From assembly GCA_934096755.1 (NCBI GenBank), contig CAKOMU010000013.1, forward strand, positions 1 to 24,900: DNA of 24,900 bases. Direction: 5' to 3'. Position numbers and translations under genes: made by a program. Each line of letters starts with the position of its first letter. Positions within the stretch are counted from its first letter, which is position 1. The stretch comes from an uncultured Bacilli bacterium (lineage in GTDB: Bacteria > Bacillota_I > Bacilli_A > RF39 > UBA660). A model generated the notes under the pieces. It searched no databases. It had not been told where the DNA came from and was given only the letters and a program-made list of their open reading frames with translations. Below, in pieces: positions 8,743-15,393 of this stretch.

Positions 8743-8782
8743 ATCTGCTTGATAAAAAATTTTAACATTGTGGGAGGATATC

Positions 8783-9268
8783 ATGGAAAACGAAGAAGAG
8801 TTGATACAATTGTTAAAGGAGCATATTAAATTGGAAGAAAATTCTTTACGATATCAACAGGAACAAAGAAAATTTGAAGTTTTAAAGCTAGAACGTAAAT
8901 TGGATGTTGCTAAAAATAAAAAGATAAAATCGGCGATACTAGCAGGTATGTCGATATTGGGATTAGGAGCTGCGATGCATTTAGAAAACGTTAATCCTTA
9001 TTTAGCGTTTAATTATAATTTAAATGCTATATTATCTTGGGATATGTTCATAAAAGCTTTAAATTATATGGGACCATCAGTAACAGCGATGGGAATATCT
9101 TCGATTTATTTGGTAGTATTAGCTATAAAAAATTATTATCATTATATAGATGTATTAAACGAATTTGAAGATTTTAATAATTCTTTACAATATAAAGTGG
9201 AAGATTCGAGGGAATTGAAAAATGAAATTAATACAAGGCGACTTATTAACACTAAAAGAAAATTGTAA
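8783..9268 (+). CDS. coiled-coil plus two-helix membrane protein of unknown function
   Basis: 161 residues. Residues 1-50 are highly charged and predicted to be helical or coiled-coil (EEELIQLLKEHIKLEE onward). Two hydrophobic segments follow (about 52-68 and 96-115), and then a charged C-terminal tail. No recognised family. The ATG at 8783 is preceded by GGGAGGATATC, an excellent ribosome site, so the longer reading from a TTG at 8768 is rejected. It starts a short co-directional set of unknown genes. The following gene begins 47 bases before its end in another frame. A structural or membrane-scaffold role is possible but cannot be shown. Confidence 0.65.
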   Translation: MENEEELIQLLKEHIKLEENSLRYQQEQRKFEVLKLERKLDVAKNKKIKSAILAGMSILGLGAAMHLENVNPYLAFNYNLNAILSWDMFIKALNYMGPSVTAMGISSIYLVVLAIKNYYHYIDVLNEFEDFNNSLQYKVEDSRELKNEINTRRLINTKRKL

Positions 9269-9452
9269 ATATTGTGTGGTTGCTAGTGTCTTATTAAATA
9301 ATTTAGAGTATGCTTATTTAATTAATATCGATAATTATTACGACAATATGATTGTGCAGTATGATGATCATTCGGTAGAAGTGGTGACTGATCAAAAACT
9401 GATTAATGTTTTATGGCTAGAGTTTAATAAACAAGTAAAAAACATAGATTAG
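9222..9452 (+). CDS. small conserved-looking cytoplasmic protein, unknown function
   Basis: 76 residues, overlapping the end of the previous gene by 47 bases. The ATG has GAGGG 8 bases upstream. The protein is soluble, with a compact beta-rich pattern (MKLIQGDLLTLKENCKYCVV, then alternating hydrophobic strands, AYLINIDNYYDNMIVQYDD). That layout resembles the small DUF1653-like/SH3-like proteins often seen in Firmicutes gene sets, but no family can be named. The base composition and codon choice match the neighbours, and the reading frame is uninterrupted, which supports a real gene despite the overlap. Confidence 0.6.
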   Translation: MKLIQGDLLTLKENCKYCVVASVLLNNLEYAYLINIDNYYDNMIVQYDDHSVEVVTDQKLINVLWLEFNKQVKNID

Positions 9453-9461
9453 TTTTTTTTC

Positions 9462-9489
9462 TTGACATAAATTTTAAAATGGTTATAAT
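9462..9489 (+). promoter_or_regulatory. strong sigma-A promoter
   Basis: TTGACA (9462-9467) and TATAAT (9484-9489), both perfect consensus, with a 16-base spacer, 30 bases before the start of the 9520 gene. Confidence 0.85.
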
Positions 9490-9519
9490 ATTAACTACAT
9501 TTGAAAGAGGGTGTTTTTT

Positions 9520-10002
9520 ATGGAAAAAAGAATAATTAAAAAAGTGAATGGTGTGGTAGAGGAAATGTCTTTTGATTTAGATGAGATGGATAATTCTGCT
9601 TATAAAAATGAACATTTATGTTGGAATCATTGTGAAAATGCTATAGCTGGTAAGTGTGATAAAATTACTGATAGAAGAAAGAAAAAAATTGATAGATATG
9701 ATTTTATCACTGATGGCAAACAAGTAGTTGGTCCTAATAATGAGTTAATTGAGTTTACTGTTTCAGGTTGTAAAAATTATAAAGAAGAATCAGTTAAAAA
9801 AATGTCAGTTGCTGAAGCATCGAGATTAAGAAAATTAAAAGAAAGTTTGTTGATAGGGTATTATGATGCAATCGATTTAGCCGAAGCAAGAAAAGTACGA
9901 GATGAAATTAGAAGAAAAAATAATCAATTGCCAATGCAAGAAGAAGTTAAAATAAATTATCTTAAGAGAAATTGTCGTAAATTGTCACGTGCCAAAAACT
10001 AA
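9520..10002 (+). CDS. four-cysteine protein of unknown function
   Basis: 160 residues, soluble, Lys-rich. Four cysteines (C34, C38, C46 and C84; pattern C-x3-C-x7-C ... C) could bind zinc or an iron-sulfur cluster. The second half is helical and basic (SVAEASRLRKLKESLL, then RKVRDEIRRKNNQ), which could contact nucleic acid; this is inference. The start is the ATG at 9520 after AAAGAGG; an in-frame GTG at 9511 is possible. It has its own perfect-consensus promoter, which suggests steady and fairly strong expression. It is 11 bases upstream of the zincin-like gene and probably cotranscribed with it. No family recognised. Confidence 0.65.
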   Translation: MEKRIIKKVNGVVEEMSFDLDEMDNSAYKNEHLCWNHCENAIAGKCDKITDRRKKKIDRYDFITDGKQVVGPNNELIEFTVSGCKNYKEESVKKMSVAEASRLRKLKESLLIGYYDAIDLAEARKVRDEIRRKNNQLPMQEEVKINYLKRNCRKLSRAKN

Positions 10003-10013
10003 CTGAGATTGTT

Positions 10014-11192
10014 ATGAGAAATAGTGAGTTATTAAATACTTCCTTGAGTGTTGCTCAAGATTCTTTAAGAGTTTTTTCCAAAAAATTAGATCTTGATACT
10101 GAGTATTTACAAGGTATTTTTGCTATACCTGTTATTTTAAAGGAGAATATGGGCAATAATGCAGCTTTGTATGATCCGGTGGAAGGAAAGATATACATTA
10201 GTCTTGAGTGGCTGGATGAAATTTCTTTGAATGCAATGGATCGAAAGTATAATAAAAGTAAATTAGTGGCTAATGTTGCGACAGTTTTGGTGCATGAGTA
10301 TTTGCATGCAATTAGAACGGTAATTTATGTTAATGGTTTTACTTTGTTAGATAATAATTTAATAGAACAAGAGAGAAAAAGATTAATTCAAGAAAAAAAT
10401 GGACATGATTTGACGCAATATAGAATGTTTTTGAGTGATATGTTGGATCGTGATTATGTGAAAAACTTTTTGTATTATATTCCTATTAAAGTACAAAAAC
10501 TAAAAGATTATCAATATAAGGTAATAGTGTATGATCGCCAAAATAAGAAGTTTGGAGTTATAGAGAATTATAATTTTAAGAATAATTCACAAGATATATT
10601 AAAAAGCATAGGGGAATCTTTAAATAAAAATAAAGTGGTTTTTGACGAAATTGTATATCCTTGTATAAGAAACGAAGAAAGTAGTCCTGTTTTATGTGCA
10701 AATTGTCATTATCAATATAATGGAAGGTTGTTAGAGGTAAAAGAATTAGCAAGTGTTAAGTCTATACAGGAATTGGATGATAAATTAAATCAAAAGGAGT
10801 GGCAATTACAAAGTTATTTTGACCAGCAAAATGCATTGGAAGAAGTGTTAACTCAAGTTGTGGCTTATATAGTGATTTTGTCAAGAAAAGAAAATTCATT
10901 AAATATTAATAATATTATTCATAAAATTAGTGCTTATGTTGATTATGATGAACAATTGGTTTTAAAAGTATTAGAGCATGAGCAAGAAAATTTGTTAAAC
11001 TGGTTTATGAGTGGCTTGTGGAATCCTTATTATGAAAATTATTTAGAAAAGATTTTTGGGGAAGATTATAATTTGTTTTTGAAGTATATAAGTAGATTAT
11101 ATGTTAATGGTAATGTCCAAGAAATTGCAATTGAGGATACAAAAGAGAAAGCTGATACATTAGTTAGAAAGATTTATAAGAAAGAAAATTAA
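10014..11192 (+). CDS. zincin-like HExxH protein, unknown function
   Basis: 392 residues. Residues 94-98 read HEYLH inside a hydrophobic helix (VATVLVHEYLHAIRTV), the zincin metallopeptidase signature. A later helix containing EEVLTQVVAYIVIL (about residues 266-280) could supply the third ligand, although the usual NEGxTE motif is not intact. A lone CANCHYQYNG segment (around residue 227) gives a CxxC that could bind metal. No signal peptide is seen, so the protein is probably cytoplasmic. The ribosome site is weak (GAGA before the ATG), and it likely depends on the gene 11 bases upstream. A related architecture appears at 22427-23320. The peptidase activity is inferred only from the motif. 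Confidence 0.65.
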   Translation: MRNSELLNTSLSVAQDSLRVFSKKLDLDTEYLQGIFAIPVILKENMGNNAALYDPVEGKIYISLEWLDEISLNAMDRKYNKSKLVANVATVLVHEYLHAIRTVIYVNGFTLLDNNLIEQERKRLIQEKNGHDLTQYRMFLSDMLDRDYVKNFLYYIPIKVQKLKDYQYKVIVYDRQNKKFGVIENYNFKNNSQDILKSIGESLNKNKVVFDEIVYPCIRNEESSPVLCANCHYQYNGRLLEVKELASVKSIQELDDKLNQKEWQLQSYFDQQNALEEVLTQVVAYIVILSRKENSLNINNIIHKISAYVDYDEQLVLKVLEHEQENLLNWFMSGLWNPYYENYLEKIFGEDYNLFLKYISRLYVNGNVQEIAIEDTKEKADTLVRKIYKKEN

Positions 11193-11216
11193 GTTTATGA
11201 CAATTTTCTTTTTTTA
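11181..11216 (+). terminator. rho-independent terminator overlapping the stop of the zincin-like gene
   Basis: AAAGAAAATT (11181-11190) pairs with AATTTTCTTT (11202-11211) around an 11-base loop, followed by a T-run. The stem contains the 3' end of the gene. It is A-T rich, so moderately weak. Confidence 0.55.
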
Positions 11217-11219
11217 TAC

Positions 11220-11250
11220 TTGACTATACTGGGTAGGGGTATGTTATAAT
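11220..11250 (+). promoter_or_regulatory. sigma-A promoter of the 11276 gene
   Basis: TTGACT (11220-11225) and TATAAT (11245-11250) with a 19-base spacer. The -10 is preceded by TGT, a possible extended -10. Confidence 0.55.
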
Positions 11251-11275
11251 TTAGTCAGGAAAAGAGTTTGTGATT

Positions 11276-11485
11276 ATGAAGAAGAATTATTATGTTGTGA
11301 GAATTTTAAGTTTTTTAGTATTATTGATTTTGGGGTTTGATGTTTTGGATACGGTGCGTTTTCATGTGATAGAAAAAAAACATGTTATTGATGTATTTAT
11401 ACAGGAAAATGAACTTAAAACTAGTATGAGTAATGATGATTTATTTGATTCTTGGATGTGCGATTTGGAAAATATAACTTGTTAA
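11276..11485 (+). CDS. small single-pass membrane protein, unknown function
   Basis: 69 residues. One membrane helix near the N-terminus (about residues 8-24, IL-rich after MKKNYYVVR) is followed by a short hydrophilic tail ending in CDLENITC. It may be exported as a membrane-anchored peptide; no lipobox is seen. The start at ATG 11276 is preceded by AGGAAAAGAG; an in-frame GTG at 11270 is the alternative. It has its own promoter, and the gmk -35 element overlaps its stop codon. The two Cys residues in the tail are notable but no family is recognised. Confidence 0.5.
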   Translation: MKKNYYVVRILSFLVLLILGFDVLDTVRFHVIEKKHVIDVFIQENELKTSMSNDDLFDSWMCDLENITC

Positions 11486-11507
11486 GTTTTTTTAGTTTTG
11501 TTATAAT
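11479..11507 (+). promoter_or_regulatory. sigma-A promoter of gmk
   Basis: TTGTTA (11479-11484) and TATAAT (11502-11507), 17-base spacer, 21 bases before the gmk start. Confidence 0.55.
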
Positions 11508-11528
11508 AATGAAAATTAGGAGGTTATT

Positions 11529-12185
11529 ATGATAAACTATAAAAAACGAGGTAACTTGTTAATAATTTCAGGGACTACTTGTGCTGGTAAGGGAACTGTT
11601 ATTAAAAAATTATTAGCTAATCATAATGATATTGTTTTGTCAGTATCTTGTACCACAAGACCAAAAAGAGATAATGAAATTGATAGTGTGGATTATTACT
11701 TTTTGACAACAGAAGAATTTGAACAAAAGATAGCTAATGGAGAATTTTTAGAATATGCTAAAGTACAATATGGAGCATATTATGGTACTTTAAAAAAAGA
11801 AATCGATACTTTGTTAGACAAGGGTAAAGATGTTATATTAGAAATTGATGTTGAAGGGGCTAAGCAGGTTAAAAAAATATATCCTGAAACTATCTTGATT
11901 TTTATTATGGCTCCATCGATGAGTGAAGTAAAACGGAGAATTAAATTACGTGGTAAAGAAAATGATGAACAAATTGTGTCTAGATTTAAATTGGCTTATC
12001 AAGAAATAAATGAAATAAATAATTATAATTATGTGGTAGTTAATGATGATTTAGAAGAAGCTGTTTCTAAAGTGGAAGCAATTTTAATTAGTGAAAAATT
12101 AAGAGTGGATCGAATTGAACAAATAGATGTAGAAAATCAAGAAGAAATTATTCACGAATTTTTAATGAAAAAAGATTTGGATTAA
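11529..12185 (+). CDS. gmk: guanylate kinase
   Basis: Cytoplasmic enzyme that phosphorylates GMP to GDP with ATP, required for GTP and dGTP synthesis. 218 residues, slightly longer than the usual 205 because of a charged C-terminal tail. The P-loop is SGTTCAGKGT (about 14-23), where most family members have GPSGVGKGT. The GMP-binding segment follows as SCTTRPKRDNEIDSVDYYF, then GEFLEYAKVQYGAYYGT and the VILEIDVEGAKQVK Walker-B-like region. The lid arginines are in RRIKLRG and SRFKLAYQEI. The ATG is preceded by AGGAGG at ideal spacing. It stands 28 bases before the LCP gene. The usual Bacilli neighbours rpoZ and remA are not present. Confidence 0.95.
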   Translation: MINYKKRGNLLIISGTTCAGKGTVIKKLLANHNDIVLSVSCTTRPKRDNEIDSVDYYFLTTEEFEQKIANGEFLEYAKVQYGAYYGTLKKEIDTLLDKGKDVILEIDVEGAKQVKKIYPETILIFIMAPSMSEVKRRIKLRGKENDEQIVSRFKLAYQEINEINNYNYVVVNDDLEEAVSKVEAILISEKLRVDRIEQIDVENQEEIIHEFLMKKDLD

Positions 12186-12213
12186 TTTCTTTTCTTTTTG
12201 TAAGTGGTAGTGT

Positions 12214-13617
12214 ATGAAGAAAAAACGTGGATTTAATAAATATTTAATTATTTGTACGGCATTGCTTTCCATTATTTTTGCTGGAATTATTTATTGGGTA
12301 GATATATTACCTAGTGATTATTTTATAGTCTTGATTGGGTTTTTATTAATCTGTAATATCGTAGTAGATGTTTTGTTATCTAAAGAAGGGATAAGAAAAA
12401 TTTTGGGTGGTTTGTTTTCTTTATTGTTAATTGTTATTTTGATTTTTGGTATTAATTATGAATTAGGGACAATGAAGTTTCTGGAAGATTTGGGAATTAT
12501 TGATTATAAAACAGAGCATTATAATGTTTTAGTGTTAAAAAATAGTGATTATGAAAATATAACTGATTTAAAAGATACATCAATTGGACATTTAGATGAT
12601 AAAGCTTTAAAAGGGTTGAATAAATTTGTATTAAGTTTAAAAAAAGAAATTGATTTTAGTAGCGAGGTTTTAGATGATGTTAATAAATTGCAAGAAGAAT
12701 TATTAGAAGGAAATTTAAATGGTATAATTTTAGAAGATGCTCAATTAGATATTATTAAAGAAGAAAATGGTAACTTTTTTAATAAAATAAAAATTATTTA
12801 TGATTTAACAATAAAAATACCCAATATTAATATTAAGCATAATAAGAATATAGTTAATGATTCTTTTAATGTTTATATTTCAGGGACAGATTCCTATGGT
12901 AATATAAGTAAAGTTTCTAGAAGTGATGTAAATATAGTGGTTAGTGTAAATCCTAAAACTAAAAAGGTGTTACTTACTAATATTCCTCGTGATTATTATG
13001 TTAAATTACATAGTTTTAATGAATATGATAAGTTAACTCATGCTGGTATATATGGCATTGATGAAAGTATTTATACAGTTGAAGATTTATTAGAAACTAA
13101 AATAAATTATTATGTAAAAGTGAATTTTAGTTTTTTAGAAGAGTTAGTGGATGCTTTAGGAGGATTAGAAATTGAATCTAGTTATGATTTTACTTCTCAA
13201 GATGGCTATCGATATGTGAAAGGAAAAAATAAGGTGAATGGTAAAGAAGCTCTGTCTTTTGTAAGAGAAAGAAAAGCTTTTAAAGATGGCGATAGACAAA
13301 GAGGAAAAAATCAAGAAATTGTGCTAGAATCTTTGATTAATAAAGTGTTAAGCCCTGATATTATTACTAATTATACGAAAGTGTTAAAAGCTTTAAATGG
13401 TAAATTTGTCACTAATTTTACGGATGAAGAAATCAGTAAATTTATCAAAAAACAACTAAAAGATAATAGCACTTGGGATATCACAAATATTAGTTTAGAT
13501 GGAAGTGATAGTTATGATTATACTTATAGCTATATGAAAAATAAATTATATGTAATGAAACAAAATGAAGAAAGTGTCAAGGAAGTTCAAAAACAAATCA
13601 GTAATATTTTGGATTAG
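12214..13617 (+). CDS. LytR-CpsA-Psr (LCP) family glycopolymer ligase
   Basis: Membrane-bound phosphotransferase family that attaches undecaprenyl-linked teichoic acid or capsule chains to peptidoglycan. 467 residues: three N-terminal membrane helices (about 9-29, 36-55 and 64-82), an accessory extracellular domain (about 104-205) and the LCP catalytic domain (215-390). Key lipid-binding and catalytic motifs are present: YISGTDSYG (222-229), SRSDVNIVVSV (Asp near 238), TNIPRDYYV (Arg259, Asp260), FVRERKAFKDGD and the RQRGKNQ box (361-367). The accessory domain begins with DLKDTSIGHLDD, which recalls a solute-binding lobe and the extra domain of CpsA-type LCPs. The ribosome site (GTGGTAGTG) is weak. 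It probably works with the TagO/WecA-like pathway upstream. Confidence 0.93.
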   Translation: MKKKRGFNKYLIICTALLSIIFAGIIYWVDILPSDYFIVLIGFLLICNIVVDVLLSKEGIRKILGGLFSLLLIVILIFGINYELGTMKFLEDLGIIDYKTEHYNVLVLKNSDYENITDLKDTSIGHLDDKALKGLNKFVLSLKKEIDFSSEVLDDVNKLQEELLEGNLNGIILEDAQLDIIKEENGNFFNKIKIIYDLTIKIPNINIKHNKNIVNDSFNVYISGTDSYGNISKVSRSDVNIVVSVNPKTKKVLLTNIPRDYYVKLHSFNEYDKLTHAGIYGIDESIYTVEDLLETKINYYVKVNFSFLEELVDALGGLEIESSYDFTSQDGYRYVKGKNKVNGKEALSFVRERKAFKDGDRQRGKNQEIVLESLINKVLSPDIITNYTKVLKALNGKFVTNFTDEEISKFIKKQLKDNSTWDITNISLDGSDSYDYTYSYMKNKLYVMKQNEESVKEVQKQISNILD

Positions 13618-13619
13618 TA

Positions 13620-13658
13620 AAAAGGTCATGTGTTTTTTTGTAACACGATCTTTTTTTT
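13620..13658 (+). terminator. rho-independent terminator of the LCP gene
   Basis: AAAAGGTC (13620-13627) pairs with GATCTTTT (13647-13654, one G-U), and GTGTT pairs with AACAC inside it across a 2-base bulge. Eight Ts end it. Confidence 0.75.
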
Positions 13659-13674
13659 GTGGGACTATACTGGT

Positions 13675-13719
13675 AAGGTGCTTAGGAGTAACAGTTATTT
13701 TGCCGTAAGACCTTTTTTT
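13675..13719 (+). terminator. second terminator-like hairpin, possibly ending a small RNA
   Basis: AAGGT (13675-13679) plus CTTA (13681-13684) pair with TAAG plus ACCTT (13706-13714) across a single bulged G, with a 21-base loop and a run of seven Ts. It lies just after another terminator, so it either backs that one up or ends a short separate transcript. Confidence 0.5.
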
Positions 13720-13837
13720 ATCATGCTTCAAACGTAATCTATGTTAGTGGGGCTGGCATGATTTCATCACCTTCATGATTTTAAAAATTTTGTATGTTTT
13801 GAAAATGCGTAAAAATAATATAATTAATATCGTAAAG

Positions 13838-13863
13838 CAAAAGTGTCAAGTTTGACACTTTTG
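13838..13863 (+). repeat. perfect 12-base inverted repeat upstream of spoIIAA
   Basis: CAAAAGTGTCAA and TTGACACTTTTG flank a 2-base centre (GT). Such short-centred symmetry is typical of a dimeric regulator's operator. As RNA it would also form a 10-pair hairpin. A related TTGACAAGGTTTGTCGAA dyad follows at about 13875-13892. Confidence 0.7.
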
Positions 13864-13944
13864 TTGTGCCTTTTTTGACAAGGTTTGTCGAAGATGTTTA
13901 AAGAAGAAAAAGATTACTCTAAACTGAATATGCAAGGTGATATT

Positions 13945-14286
13945 ATGTTTAAAATGGAATTAGAATATAAAAATGGTATTTTATTTGCACGACTGAAAGG
14001 AATTTTGAATCGTAAAAATAGTTATAAAATTAATAATTATTTAAATTATGTTTTAAAAAAACATGAAATTAAATATTTGATTTATAATTGGGAAGGATTA
14101 AAAAGTATTGATAATGAAGGTTTAGAAGCTTTAAGAAGAAGTAAATATTATATGAAATGCAATAAAGGAATTGTAAGAGTTTGTGGAGCTTTAGGGAGTT
14201 TAGAATATTTACGAAGATATTTAAAAATACCGTTGATTAATAAAGAAATTGATGCATTTAAAATAATGGAGATGAAAAAATGTTAG
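13945..14286 (+). CDS. spoIIAA: SpoIIAA-like STAS anti-anti-sigma factor lacking the phospho-serine
   Basis: In Bacillus, SpoIIAA is the antagonist that frees sigma-F from the anti-sigma kinase SpoIIAB, and SpoIIAB inactivates it by phosphorylating the serine in its D-S-[ST]-G motif. This 113-residue protein has the STAS pattern: a first strand GILFARLKGIL, a central strand IKYLIYNWEGLKSID, and GLEALRRSKYYMKC after the switch. The switch motif reads D56-N57-E58-G59, so neither position can be phosphorylated on Ser/Thr. The start is at 13945, where AGGTG lies 5 bases before the ATG; in-frame ATGs upstream (13894, 13930) would add up to 17 residues. Its stop overlaps the sigF start by 7 bases. 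No spoIIAB lies between the two, unlike in known spoIIA operons. Position and length make SpoIIAA the best identity. Confidence 0.8.
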   Translation: MFKMELEYKNGILFARLKGILNRKNSYKINNYLNYVLKKHEIKYLIYNWEGLKSIDNEGLEALRRSKYYMKCNKGIVRVCGALGSLEYLRRYLKIPLINKEIDAFKIMEMKKC

Positions 14287-14921
14287 AAGAAATCATTAAA
14301 TCTAGTGCAGGATTAATATGGGCAGTGGCAAAGAAATTTTATGGAGTAGATAAAAATGATTTATATCAAGCTGGTGTATTAGGTATTATCAAGGCATATC
14401 AAAATTATAAAGATGATGGTACTACTAAGTTTAGTACGTATGCCTATAATTATGTTTTAGGAGAAATGTATTTAGTTAGTAATAATAAAGAAATAAAATT
14501 AAATAAAGATATTAATAAATTATTAAAAATGATAGACAATGGTAAGGCTAGGTTGATGCAGGAGTTAATGCGTGAGCCATCAATCAAAGAATTAGCTATT
14601 TATTTAGGGATCGACGAAAAAAAATTAGAACAAGTATTACTTTATAACAGAAGTATAATTTCTATGGATGAAGATAGTGAAGATGTACGTAATTTGCATG
14701 AGGTGGTAACTAAAAAAGAAGATGTTGATACATTAGAAAAAATATCTTTAAATGATAGTTTAAACTCTTTGAGTGATTTAGAAAAAGGAATAATAGTATC
14801 AAGATATTATGATGATTTAACGCAAAGTGAAACTGCTAAAAAATTAGGAATTACGCAAGTTATGGTATCTCGTTATGAACAAAGAAGTTTAAAGAAAATG
14901 CGTGATTACATGTATATGTGA
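14280..14921 (+). CDS. sigF: sporulation RNA polymerase sigma factor, SigF-like, short N-terminus
   Basis: Sigma-70 family factor that directs forespore transcription. 213 residues against about 255 in Bacillus SigF; the shortfall is at the N-terminus, which starts directly at region 2 (IIKSSAGLIWAVAKKFYG). Region 2.1-2.3 is clear (DLYQAGVLGIIKAYQNY, TKFSTYAYNYVLGEM). The usual RDDGxVKVSRSLKE segment after it is replaced by VSNNKEIKLNKDINKL. Region 3 carries MREPSIKELAIYLGID, and region 4 the helix-turn-helix SETAKKLGITQVMVSRYEQR. SigG or SigE are alternatives, but the position after spoIIAA and before spoVA is the classical sigF place. Translation is coupled to spoIIAA by overlap. Confidence 0.85.
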   Translation: MLEEIIKSSAGLIWAVAKKFYGVDKNDLYQAGVLGIIKAYQNYKDDGTTKFSTYAYNYVLGEMYLVSNNKEIKLNKDINKLLKMIDNGKARLMQELMREPSIKELAIYLGIDEKKLEQVLLYNRSIISMDEDSEDVRNLHEVVTKKEDVDTLEKISLNDSLNSLSDLEKGIIVSRYYDDLTQSETAKKLGITQVMVSRYEQRSLKKMRDYMYM

Positions 14922-14955
14922 TTAAAATAAATTCATAATAAAAATGGTGAATAAA

Positions 14956-15393
14956 ATGAATAGAGAGGAATTTAAAAAGTTAGTTGAAAAACATACTGCG
15001 AAAGAGCCACGGACTAGAAATGTAGTTGTGGCGTTTTTAACTGGAGGATGTGTTGGGTTGTTTGGGGAAATACTGCTTTGTTTATTAAAAAATTGTTTTT
15101 ATATTAGTGGTGTGGAAGCTGGTATTTGGGTAGCTTTAATAGTTGTTTTTTTAGCGAGCTTATTTACAGCGATGGGATTTTTTGATAATTTAGTTAGTTT
15201 TTGTAAATGTGGATTAATTATTCCTACGACTGGATTTGCTCATAGCGTTGTCAGTAGTGCTCTTGATTATAAGAAAGATGGTTTGATTACAGGACTTGGA
15301 TCTAATTTTTTTAAATTAGCTGGATCTGTTATTTTATATGGCATTATTAGTTCGTTTCTTTTAGTGATTGTGAAGGTGATTATTAGTGGGTAG
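14956..15393 (+). CDS. spoVAC: stage V sporulation protein AC
   Basis: Integral protein of the spore inner membrane and part of the SpoVA channel that imports dipicolinic acid during sporulation and releases it at germination. In Bacillus SpoVAC acts as the mechanosensitive component. 145 residues with a Lys-rich start and four or so hydrophobic segments. Characteristic stretches are AFLTGGCVGLFGEI, FTAMGFFDNLVSFCKCGLIIPTTGFAHSV and KKDGLITGLGSNFFKLAGSVI. The start at 14956 is chosen because GGTGA lies 6 bases upstream; an in-frame ATG at 14944 would add four residues. It overlaps spoVAD by 8 bases and belongs to the sigF-headed operon, as expected for a sigma-F/G-controlled forespore gene. 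Confidence 0.93.
   Translation: MNREEFKKLVEKHTAKEPRTRNVVVAFLTGGCVGLFGEILLCLLKNCFYISGVEAGIWVALIVVFLASLFTAMGFFDNLVSFCKCGLIIPTTGFAHSVVSSALDYKKDGLITGLGSNFFKLAGSVILYGIISSFLLVIVKVIISG

Larger units (their letters stand above)
13618..13944. other. 327-base structured intergenic region between the LCP gene and spoIIAA
   Basis: No convincing gene is seen on either strand; the minus-strand open frame that crosses it lies over hairpins and the 3' end of the LCP gene. It holds two terminators in tandem (13620-13658 and 13675-13719), a 7-base inverted pair ATCATGC/GCATGAT (13720-13726 and 13756-13762) and an A+T-rich stretch with a TATAAT near 13819. It also has a perfect 12-base inverted repeat (13838-13863) and a second imperfect TTGACA/TGTCGAA dyad (about 13875-13892). 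The spoIIA promoter must lie in its right half, but no clear sigma-H element (AGGATTT/GAAT) can be pointed to. Confidence 0.6.

Noticed and set aside
13546..13731. Minus-strand open frame of 61 codons over the LCP 3' end and the following gap
   Set aside because: It runs through two terminator hairpins and the LCP coding end, has no ribosome site, and its composition follows the hairpin arms.
13618..13944. A hidden or degraded spoIIAB upstream of spoIIAA
   Set aside because: No frame in this stretch shows the HATPase N-box or G-box (DNAxEHG/GxGxG) even allowing frameshifts; the bases are taken up by hairpins.
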